Assembly (NCBI GenBank): GCA_965279165.1
Contig: OZ257140.1
Location: forward strand, 806,001 to 870,000
Length of the DNA stretch: 64,000 nt
Source: JBAYIE01 sp965279165
GTDB lineage: Bacteria > Bacteroidota > Bacteroidia > UKL13-3
Direction of reading: 5' to 3'
The position numbers and the translations under genes were made by a program. The notes beneath the pieces were generated by a model that was not told the DNA's origin, did not search any database, and saw only the letters and a program-made list of their open reading frames with translations. Numbering within the stretch: position 1 is the first letter of the stretch; every line of letters begins with the position of its first letter. Below, piece by piece: positions 45,361-52,681 of this stretch.

Positions 45361-45981
45361 ATGAATTCGAACAAGAAAGAAATGAACCCACAACTTCCAT
45401 CATTCTTTAGGGATTTTGATGAAGAAAATACAAAGGTAGATTCGGGTTATGAAACATTAATGGACTTCTTTCTGGGTTGGACAATTAGGTGTGCCGAGAA
45501 AAAGTATCAAGCCGCTAATCCTACTGTTAATTTTTTTGCCAGGAAACTTGTGCATGCATTAATTTAAGGAGAAAGCAGTGAACTAGGTTATGAATTAAAA
45601 GCCTGCATGCCAGATGATTTTGAGATATTAACTATTAATTTATATCGGCAATGGAATAGGATTGACTTAAACATTGAGCTAAGTATTTCTATTGGCGGTG
45701 TGCAGAAAGAAGTGGCGATTAATATTGAAAACAAGTGGTATACATCTCTAGGGAAAGACCAATTGAAAAAATATTATAGCATAATTCAAAAACACTATGA
45801 GAACACACCATACACATTCTATAACATTCTTATTTCAGAAGGTGAAATCTCAGCCAGTGATATTATAGATTGCCAATCGAATAACTTTAAATTTACTAGT
45901 CTAGATGAGTTGCAACGAATTATTGGCAAATCTGCTGTGACAGGAAATAATCTTTTTGATGAATTTTGGATAAACTTTTAA
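45361..45981 (+). pseudogene. PD-(D/E)XK nuclease gene with one in-frame stop
   Basis: ATG at 45361 opens a frame that hits TAA at 45565-45567 after 68 codons. The same frame then continues unbroken to TAA at 45979-45981, giving 206 codons in total. The second part has the nuclease core of the PDDEXK_4-like family: RIDLNIELSI then INIENKWYT and DQLKKYY. One base change (for example CAA to TAA) explains the break; there is no frameshift. Restart at ATG 45607 would leave the core but drop about 80 residues. Stop-codon readthrough or a sequencing error are alternatives. Confidence 0.75.
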
Positions 45982-46070
45982 TTTGAAATGTTTTAGAATA
46001 AGGAGAAAGGTTGCAACTTCCAAATCTAACTCTCTTCTACTATAATTACTTGAAAGGTCAGTAACAATTA

Positions 46071-46096
46071 AAAGCCCGGTTGACCCGGGCTTTTTT
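46071..46096 (+). terminator. Rho-independent terminator closing the operon
   Basis: A 9-bp stem AAAGCCCGG (46071-46079) with CCGGGCTTT (46085-46093), loop of 5, followed by T residues to 46096. It is flanked by A on the left, so it may work in both directions; the small minus-strand gene at 46096-46239 ends right at it. It is the only strong terminator noticed after the operon start. Confidence 0.85.
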
Positions 46097-46239
46097 CATT
46101 TTAGCGCTTTCACAATTAGTGAAGCTGCAAGGGTTACTATTGTTAGCAAGACAATAAAATTAATTGCTTCAGCAGTTTTCCCCTGCACCGTAATGCATGT
46201 GTTTTTACCACATACGGTCGCTTTTGGAATTGTACTCAT
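46096..46239 (-). CDS. Small single-pass membrane protein (47 residues)
   Basis: Reading the minus strand, ATG at 46239-46237 opens 47 codons ending in TGA at 46098-46096. The product starts MSTIPKATVCGKNTCITVQG and then has one membrane helix (INFIVLLTIVTLAASLIV). Two cysteines precede the helix. The stop touches the terminator. I infer it from the reading frame and hydrophobic segment alone. Confidence 0.5.
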   Translation of the reverse strand: MSTIPKATVCGKNTCITVQGKTAEAINFIVLLTIVTLAASLIVKALK

Positions 46240-46330
46240 TTTGTATAATCTATTCATTCATGAATAATTAATTTTTAATACTTCCCTCACTGTTACCCGG
46301 AAGGTGCAGGTTGTTTAGAAATAGACGAAT

Positions 46331-46501
46331 CTATTTCTCCTTACGAACACCTTTAAAAGGTTTTTCGTCGGACTTTACATCGATAATACGACCGGTTTCG
46401 GTATCGCGTTTGTAGTGATGCCCGTTAGGGTGTTCAAACTGCGAACGTTCTTTTACCGCTCCATTACGATGCCCATCTCCTTTTGGTAGATTTGTTGCCA
46501 T
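46331..46501 (-). CDS. Small conserved-looking basic protein (56 residues)
   Basis: Minus-strand ATG at 46501-46499 to TAG at 46333-46331. The product is hydrophilic, starts MATNLPKGDGHRNGAVKERS and ends PFKGVRKEK, with the pattern KRDTETGRIIDVKSD in the middle. Short proteins of this kind with a G-x-VKERSQ and KRDTETGRF pattern are common in Bacteroidota; the function is unknown. It has high sequence complexity for such a short frame, which supports a real gene. Confidence 0.65.
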   Translation of the reverse strand: MATNLPKGDGHRNGAVKERSQFEHPNGHHYKRDTETGRIIDVKSDEKPFKGVRKEK

Positions 46502-46704
46502 AATTGTAATTTGTTTTACTTACAGGTTATTTTAAACTGAGCTGCCTGAAATGAGCCAAGAATAGAATTTTGATACCTGATTACAATTGCTACATTTGTG
46601 ATGCTAATCAATATTTGTTAGCGTTTGCTCTCAGATATTAGAGGGGGAGTCTATTCTGGCTTCCCCTCATTTTACCACTACAAATATATAATGAATATAT
46701 TTTA

Positions 46705-46744
46705 ATTCACAAACTTGTGAATAAATAATTTTTATTTACCTTTG
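46705..46744 (+). promoter_or_regulatory. Promoter and operator of the HigB/HigA-M78 pair
   Basis: ATTCACAA (46705-46712) and TTGTGAAT (46715-46722) form a perfect 8-bp inverted repeat with a 2-bp spacer. The TTG at 46715-46717 is a -33 box, 19 bp before TACCTTTG (46737-46744), a perfect -7 element. The palindrome covers the -33 box, as expected for repression by the HigA-type protein. Confidence 0.75.
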
Positions 46745-46764
46745 CCTACAGATTAGCCTATCAA

Positions 46765-47082
46765 ATGGAAATTGAATTCAAGGAGGTATACTTAAAGGAA
46801 TTATATGAAGGCATTGCTAAGGACAAACGTTTTAGGTCCAATCCGACGCTTGTGGCACAATATGTTAAGACAGTAAACAAGCTCAAGTCCGTCTCTAAGA
46901 TTGAACAGCTCTATCAGATCAAGAGTTTGCATTATGAAAAGAAAAGCGGCAACCTAAAAGGGAAAAGCGCTGTATACATCAATGATCAATATCGGCTGAT
47001 TTTTGAAGAGATTTCTGAGTCGGATCCTCCATTTGAAATAAAATTATTGGCACTGGAAGAAATTAGTAAACATTATGAATAG
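46765..47082 (+). CDS. RelE/HigB-type toxin
   Basis: The 105-residue protein has the RelE-superfamily layout: two N-terminal helices (YLKELYEGIAKDKRF, LVAQYVKTVNKLKS), then strands with IKSLHYEKKSG, YINDQYRLIFEE and a last strand IKLLALEEIS. Members cut mRNA on the ribosome. The antitoxin gene follows after 25 bp, toxin first, as in HigBA. Repressor control through the upstream palindrome is likely. Confidence 0.82.
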   Translation: MEIEFKEVYLKELYEGIAKDKRFRSNPTLVAQYVKTVNKLKSVSKIEQLYQIKSLHYEKKSGNLKGKSAVYINDQYRLIFEEISESDPPFEIKLLALEEISKHYE

Positions 47083-47107
47083 ATAATCACATTTAACAAC
47101 CAATCTA

Positions 47108-48211
47108 ATGAACACCACGATGAAAGATTTAGTACCTGCCCACGCAACTCATCCCGGAGAAATAATTGCGGATGAGTTATTGGCAAGAAGCATGAATCAG
47201 GTAGAATTTGCCGGCTTAATTGGTATGAATACGAGTCAGCTTAATGAAATTCTCAATGGCAAGAGAGGAATCAATGCGGAATTGGCATTGCTTTTAGAAA
47301 AAGCACTTGGAATTGATGCCGATTACTGGATGACAGCTCAGTCTAACTTTGAATTGGATCTGGCAAGAATCAATGAAAAGGTTCAAGCCAGAATCCAATC
47401 TATAGAGGAGTGGTCGCTAATGAAAGAACAAATTGCTTATGATTTTTTAAAGAAGCAGAAATTTATTTCCGGAAATCCGGTTGAAGACGTTAGTAAAGTA
47501 AAAGAAATATATGGAATTAATAAGATTGATGATTTGGCTTCAATGTATGCCTCTCAAACTTATACCAGATACAGAAAGACGGATTCTAAAACAGTTGATC
47601 GGATTAATATTGTTGGTTGGACAAAACTCATCTCTTATATGGGAAGTAAACAACAGGTTTCTAAATTCAAAGTAAACAAGGAGCAAGAACTTATTGTTGC
47701 ATTAAAAAAGATACTAGTAAAAAATATTAAAGTAAAGGAGAAGGTTAAATCAACACTTGCTGATGCAGGTATTAAACTTATATACCAGAAAAATGCAAGC
47801 AAATGCCCGGTTGACGGAGTTGTATTTTGGAGCGAAAACAAAAACCCATTGATTGGAATGAGTCTGAGATATGAGAGATTGGATAATTTTGCGTTCACAT
47901 TATTTCATGAACTTGGGCATGTATTCCGCCACCTAATAAATCAGCCCAATGCAACCTTTATTGACGACCTGGAGAGTACAGAACACAAGAAAGAAAAAGA
48001 GGAAAAAGAAGCGAATGAATTTGCTTCCGACAAATTGATAAGCAAGGAGGATTGGGAAACTTTTATGAATAACGAACAAAGAATGCTTGACTCATTCGCA
48101 ATCGAATTTGCAAACAAAATTCAAATACATCCTGCTATTGTAAAAGGTAGACTAAAATATGAGTTTAAAGCTTACTCATTAAGAACTAAGATAGATAACA
48201 CATTGACTTAA
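47108..48211 (+). CDS. HigA-type antitoxin fused to M78 (ImmA/IrrE-like) peptidase domain
   Basis: The 367-residue protein begins as a HigA antitoxin (HPGEIIADELLARSMNQVEF, then LNEILNGKRGI) to about residue 90. It continues into an M78 metallopeptidase-like domain with HELGHVFRH at about residues 267-275 (HExxH zinc site) and a downstream acidic KEEKEANEFASD that may give the third ligand. M78 proteases cleave repressors in ICEBs1 (ImmA) and in DNA-damage response (IrrE). Fusion suggests the antitoxin can be processed or self-cleaved in response to a signal. Confidence 0.85.
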   Translation: MNTTMKDLVPAHATHPGEIIADELLARSMNQVEFAGLIGMNTSQLNEILNGKRGINAELALLLEKALGIDADYWMTAQSNFELDLARINEKVQARIQSIEEWSLMKEQIAYDFLKKQKFISGNPVEDVSKVKEIYGINKIDDLASMYASQTYTRYRKTDSKTVDRINIVGWTKLISYMGSKQQVSKFKVNKEQELIVALKKILVKNIKVKEKVKSTLADAGIKLIYQKNASKCPVDGVVFWSENKNPLIGMSLRYERLDNFAFTLFHELGHVFRHLINQPNATFIDDLESTEHKKEKEEKEANEFASDKLISKEDWETFMNNEQRMLDSFAIEFANKIQIHPAIVKGRLKYEFKAYSLRTKIDNTLT

Positions 48212-48238
48212 TTGGAGTATTTCATATCAAAACAGATT

Positions 48239-48844
48239 TTACATAATCTTCAGGTTTCCAATTAAAATAACTTTCCGATTCTCCCATTTCGCCAATTGCC
48301 AGTTATAAACCGATCGATCGAGTGCTCCATGGTGGTTGTAAAGTTCAAGAAGGAGTTTGTCGGAACACAAAAGCAGCAATTCACGCAGCTTACCTTCAAT
48401 TTTTACGGTATAGAGTTGCTCAAATTTGTTTAAAACAGTTTGCAACATTAGGTATGTATTTTCTGCACCTGGTATCATATGAAACAGCTCAAGAAAACGG
48501 TTAAAGGGTTCAATCCAATTGAGCGTTGTAATAAGCTTCAACTCTCGGTCACGCAACTTGGCCGCCTGCTCATAACTTTGGGCTTGCACATGCCGATACT
48601 TGTTGTATCGAAGTTCAACTAGTTCGTCCCAGGAAATAAAATCGAGTTGAGGCATGTAAGGCGTTCTTGCCAACATAACTTGTTCCTTTAGGTACAAACC
48701 CAGAATCGTATAAATGGGTACAAATATATCCTTGTAAATCTCAACTGGGATTTCGTTTTCATCGGCAAATAGTTCACACTCTTTCATAGAACGCAGGAGT
48801 AGGGCGCTTAGTTCTTTGTTGTTTAGCAGATCGGGGTTGAGCAT
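48239..48844 (-). CDS. Uncharacterised protein with UVR-like motif
   Basis: About 201 residues from ATG at 48844 (an ATG at 48865 is also in frame, but AAACTTTG at 48870-48863 on the minus strand looks like the -7 promoter element, so the later start is preferred). The protein is helical. YEQAAKLRDRELKLI at about residue 95 resembles the UVR motif of UvrB/UvrC and McsA, a protein-protein interaction helix pair. No enzyme motif is seen. It is divergent from the VRR-NUC-like gene. Confidence 0.6.
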   Translation of the reverse strand: MLNPDLLNNKELSALLLRSMKECELFADENEIPVEIYKDIFVPIYTILGLYLKEQVMLARTPYMPQLDFISWDELVELRYNKYRHVQAQSYEQAAKLRDRELKLITTLNWIEPFNRFLELFHMIPGAENTYLMLQTVLNKFEQLYTVKIEGKLRELLLLCSDKLLLELYNHHGALDRSVYNWQLAKWENRKVILIGNLKIM

Positions 48845-48935
48845 AGCAGTAATATTGAGGAGCAAAGTTTTGAAATAGGATACGACAAAAGGTGGCGGAC
48901 ATTGTTTGAATGTAAAATATAGCTAACTTCTTTTC

Positions 48936-49484
48936 ATGATACATACCGGACCATTCCCAATAACTCATTGGGAAACATTTATCACTTCAGCCGGGGAGGT
49001 GCAGATACCTGGGTGTTATTATCAACTCAAGCCATGGGAAGGAAACCCATTGGCCAACACTTTTGGAGGTAAACCTGTAGTAAGTATTCAGGGGAAACCC
49101 GGCTTCGCAGAAGTAGCCATTGCGAATGAATTTGAACTTGCAGGTTGGGAGTCCCGATGGCTGGAAACCTATGCGCGTCCAACTCTGGGACCGATGCTCT
49201 TGAAAGAATGGCGAGACTTTCCTTTTAAGGAGCAGACCCATGTACCTATCACCCATCCCGAAGTGAATGATTTGCTCAAAACCATAGCTGTTGAAAACGG
49301 AAATACCTTTTCGGGTTGTTGGGATGTGCTGGCATGGAAAGATGGTCATATTGTTTTTGCAGAATCAAAAAGACATAAGCAAGATAAGATCCAAAGCACT
49401 CAGATCCGATGGCTTGAAGCCGCTATGCGTGCTGGAATAAAACCGGAACAGTTTCTCGTGATTCAATGGGAGTTTGGGAAATAA
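48936..49484 (+). CDS. VRR-NUC-like nuclease
   Basis: The 182-residue protein has a C-terminal core resembling VRR-NUC nucleases (PD-(D/E)XK type): GCWDVLAWKDGHIVFAESKR at about residues 120-139, then QIRWLEAAMRAGI. The order Asp, Glu-x-Lys, then Gln-x-x-Trp-Leu fits that family, whose members are Holliday-junction or structure-specific nucleases. The N-terminal 100 residues are not recognised. It may work with the neighbouring WYL regulator locus. Confidence 0.65.
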   Translation: MIHTGPFPITHWETFITSAGEVQIPGCYYQLKPWEGNPLANTFGGKPVVSIQGKPGFAEVAIANEFELAGWESRWLETYARPTLGPMLLKEWRDFPFKEQTHVPITHPEVNDLLKTIAVENGNTFSGCWDVLAWKDGHIVFAESKRHKQDKIQSTQIRWLEAAMRAGIKPEQFLVIQWEFGK

Positions 49485-49545
49485 TAAGTTTCAAATAAAT
49501 CTAATAAACTTCTGAATTCTCAATTCATATTTCTAACTTTACATT

Positions 49546-50445
49546 ATGTCGCAACGCAGCACTTTCAAATCCTACCAAATCATACTCGAAATGGTAAATA
49601 GCACCTACCATGCCTCGTTTGAAGAAATAAAAGACAAGCTGGAAGATGAAGGAATAACCATTTCAGCAAGGACTTTGCAACGTTATTTCCAGCATATCCG
49701 CGAAGAATTTGGGATTGAAATTTGTTACGACAAGCCCAAAAATCTTTATTATATTGATGAATCACATTCCCTTGATGTAAATGCTTTTTTGCGCTATTTG
49801 GGAATGATGCAAACCGGTGAAACATTGGGGATGCAAGCTAATCAGCAGAACATGCAGTTTATTGCCATGGATAATGAAACCGGGTTTAAGGGAATTGAAT
49901 GGATGGATCCTTTACTGAAGGCCATGCGAACGCATAAGTGGATTGAAATGACTTATCGTAAGTTTAATGCCGATAAAGCAAAGACCTATGAGTTGCAACC
50001 ATACTTACTCAAGGAGTATCAAAGCAGGTGGTATTTGTTTGCAAGGTTGGGAGATGGGAAAGCATTTCGAACTTTTGGTCTCGATCGCATACAAATGGTT
50101 AAGTTGACTAAAAATGGATTTGTTCCAGATCCGGCTGTGATGCCTAAGCAATATTTTAATGATATTGTAGGCTTGGTATACGACAATGATGAAAGCATAC
50201 AGGATGTTCAGATTGCCGTTGATCCAACACAGGCAGCATACCTGAAAAGTTTACCATTGCATCATTCTCAAACAGAAATAGGAACAGAGCAAGACAAAGT
50301 GATTTTCAATTACCGCCTAATTCCGAATTTTGAATTGATTCAGAAACTTTTGATGCAATCGGAATTTATCAGGGTTATTAAACCCCTTTCCCTACGAAAG
50401 GAAATCGCTAGAATTGGGAAACAAATCAACAAGAATAATTCATAA
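49546..50445 (+). CDS. WYL-domain transcriptional regulator
   Basis: The 299-residue protein has an N-terminal winged helix (about 1-65, KLEDEGITISARTLQRYFQ) and a central WYL domain (about 125-190, with RWYLFARLGDGKAFRTFGLD near 161) followed by a WCX-type C-terminus. WYL regulators bind small ligands or nucleic acid and often control defence genes. The AAA+/M41 gene starts about 50 bp downstream with its own promoter. The operator-like CATGATCTGACGTA between the two is a candidate binding site. Confidence 0.85.
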   Translation: MSQRSTFKSYQIILEMVNSTYHASFEEIKDKLEDEGITISARTLQRYFQHIREEFGIEICYDKPKNLYYIDESHSLDVNAFLRYLGMMQTGETLGMQANQQNMQFIAMDNETGFKGIEWMDPLLKAMRTHKWIEMTYRKFNADKAKTYELQPYLLKEYQSRWYLFARLGDGKAFRTFGLDRIQMVKLTKNGFVPDPAVMPKQYFNDIVGLVYDNDESIQDVQIAVDPTQAAYLKSLPLHHSQTEIGTEQDKVIFNYRLIPNFELIQKLLMQSEFIRVIKPLSLRKEIARIGKQINKNNS

Positions 50446-50448
50446 CGA

Positions 50449-50480
50449 CATGATCTGACGTAGTCACCCTCATACCTTCG
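50449..50480 (+). promoter_or_regulatory. Promoter with shared operator-like motif upstream of the AAA+/M41 gene
   Basis: CATGATCTGACGTA at 50449-50462 differs by one base from the motif at 22355-22368. TACCTTCG at 50473-50480 is the likely -7 element. A transcript would start near 50487, just before the start codon at 50499. The motif begins 4 bp after the WYL regulator gene's stop. Confidence 0.55.
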
Positions 50481-50498
50481 AATTCTAATTTGAATAAT

Positions 50499-52541
50499 AT
50501 GACGACTACTCCATTCACAAATGAACTTTCATTAAAACGAAACAAAATTCAACAGGCTGCGATTCAACTTAAAAAAGAGTTTTTCGGTATTGACTCCGTA
50601 ATTGATAAACTGATTGAAACAGCTTCATCGTGGTACCTTTTTCCCGAATTACAAGACAAACCTGTGGTAGTTTGTTTATGGGGTTTGACAGGTACCGGTA
50701 AAACATCGCTTGTAAATCGGTTTGCAGAATTAATTGATTTTAATAACAAACACTTTCGTTTTGATTTAGGAGAGCAAGGTGGCAATGAATTCGAAATGAA
50801 GGAAAAGCTTCATGATTTATATGAGAAACTTGATCACGAGCCTTTAATCATTTCTTTCGATGAAATCCAACATGTGCGAACAAAATCAGAAGACGGATCA
50901 GAAATAGAAAAACCACAAACAAGGATTGTTTGGGAATTGATGGACAGCGGAATCATCAGTATTAACCAATTTAGTTATGCAGTTAATCGAATTGTTAATT
51001 TGTTAATGGCACTAAATACTATTCTTGAACATCCGGTAGAAGTGAAGAACGGAATCGTTGTAGAAGGAAAAGATATTTACGAAGAACTAATTGATGCCAG
51101 ATCAGATTACTACAGTTCCGGCAGATACAGAACTAGCAAGAAAAATAATACGCATCAAGATACACGTTTTATACCAGACAATAGCTTGAATGATTTGTTC
51201 GAAATAGCGCGAACTCGTTTCAAAAAGCTAAACGAATTGAACGATGTATTGATGACTTTAAATGGGGAACAAACTTTACAATTTCTATCCGAATTACTGA
51301 TGGATTCCTATAAACCGAAACAATTTGATGCACGTAAAAGTTTAATCATGGTTTTGGGTAACTTGGATGAAGTGTATCACATGAGCAATGATGTGAATCC
51401 GGATATTGATGCGGATCTGTTTTACCGACAATCGCTTCGCACAACGGTAACCGAGGTAAAAAAGAGCCTTCAAAAACGTTTTAGAAACGAACAAATTGCC
51501 CGTTTCGGGAATCATCATATCATTTATCCTTCATTAAACAAGGCAGCCTATCGGAATATAATCGAGCGTCAGTTGGAATTACTGAGCAAAAAAGTCGAAG
51601 ACCTATTTAAAGTAAAGATGACCTTTGATGATACCCTCATCCATACCTTATACCGCGAAGGGGTTTATCCGGCGCAGGGCACAAGGCCTTTGTTTTCTAG
51701 CATTCAATTACTCGTTTCAGGGAACCTTGGAAAAGTGGTGGAACAATACGTGGAAGAGAAATGCAAGGGCAAGAACATTCAATGGCATACCAAGAAAAAC
51801 CGCATCCTGGTTGATGTCATGAATGGAAAGGTAAAAGAACTGGAGCTTTCATTGCCAATTTCCGGAGATCTGAATAAACTCAGGGTAAATAGAAAGGATG
51901 ATCGTCAGGCATTGGTGGCTGTGCATGAAGCCGGACATGCAGTTATATCAACCGTATTGTTTTACAAAGTTCCCCATCAGGTATTATCCGTCACAGCCGA
52001 TTTTGGTTCAGAGGGATTCAACTCCTTTAAAACCGATGATACCATTTTATGCAAATCGAATCTCCTAAAATACATGGCCGTATTGTTGGGAGGTTATGCT
52101 GCTGAGAAAGTCATATTCGGAGAAAGCAATATCAGTATGGGTTCGCAAAGTGACTTTAATAAAGCTACAGATATGGTAACGGATGCTGTCAGACTTTGCG
52201 GATTGTCTGGGATTGTTGGAGCCTATCAGCAACAAGACCAATTGACCAACGATAAGCTGCATGACGATGGCTCTATGAATAAAATTTGTATCAGCTGGAT
52301 GGAAGAAGCCTTGAGCTTGGCAGAAGAAACCATAGATAAACACAAAATATTTTTTCTAAAGATTGCACGCTACCTCAGCGACCATGCAGAATTGAAAAGA
52401 ACTATGTTGATGAACCTCATTAAGGAAAATGAGCCATCAATTCATGAGGCTATTGTTAAGGGAACTAAACCTTATGCGAATTATAGAAAAGTGTTGTTGA
52501 ATTTGACAGGGGATGTTGCAGGTAGGGCAAAGCAAGAATAG
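50499..52541 (+). CDS. ClpB-like AAA+ ATPase fused to an M41 (FtsH-type) metallopeptidase domain
   Basis: About 680 residues from ATG 50499 (a TTG at 50490 is an alternative). Walker A is GLTGTGKTS near residue 63, Walker B SFDEIQH near 118. The AAA+ lid resembles the ClpA/ClpB second module (YREGVYPAQGTRPLFSSIQ near 385). The C-terminus has HEAGH near 476 and GSQSDFNKATDMV near 555, the zinc site and third Asp ligand of FtsH (M41) peptidases. There is no membrane segment, unlike FtsH, so this would be a soluble protease with a Clp-like motor. The WYL gene upstream suggests a small regulated stress or defence unit. Confidence 0.85.
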   Translation: MTTTPFTNELSLKRNKIQQAAIQLKKEFFGIDSVIDKLIETASSWYLFPELQDKPVVVCLWGLTGTGKTSLVNRFAELIDFNNKHFRFDLGEQGGNEFEMKEKLHDLYEKLDHEPLIISFDEIQHVRTKSEDGSEIEKPQTRIVWELMDSGIISINQFSYAVNRIVNLLMALNTILEHPVEVKNGIVVEGKDIYEELIDARSDYYSSGRYRTSKKNNTHQDTRFIPDNSLNDLFEIARTRFKKLNELNDVLMTLNGEQTLQFLSELLMDSYKPKQFDARKSLIMVLGNLDEVYHMSNDVNPDIDADLFYRQSLRTTVTEVKKSLQKRFRNEQIARFGNHHIIYPSLNKAAYRNIIERQLELLSKKVEDLFKVKMTFDDTLIHTLYREGVYPAQGTRPLFSSIQLLVSGNLGKVVEQYVEEKCKGKNIQWHTKKNRILVDVMNGKVKELELSLPISGDLNKLRVNRKDDRQALVAVHEAGHAVISTVLFYKVPHQVLSVTADFGSEGFNSFKTDDTILCKSNLLKYMAVLLGGYAAEKVIFGESNISMGSQSDFNKATDMVTDAVRLCGLSGIVGAYQQQDQLTNDKLHDDGSMNKICISWMEEALSLAEETIDKHKIFFLKIARYLSDHAELKRTMLMNLIKENEPSIHEAIVKGTKPYANYRKVLLNLTGDVAGRAKQE

Positions 52542-52681
52542 TTATCGTTTGTATTAGTTTTATTACACCTGTACTTATACCAAATAAATCGGAAAGACGC
52601 ATGCATAATTGCAATAATCCCCTTTACAATGATTCCAAAATTAATCTTATACTTGCCTTAAATCTAAAAAATCCCCGGTCC

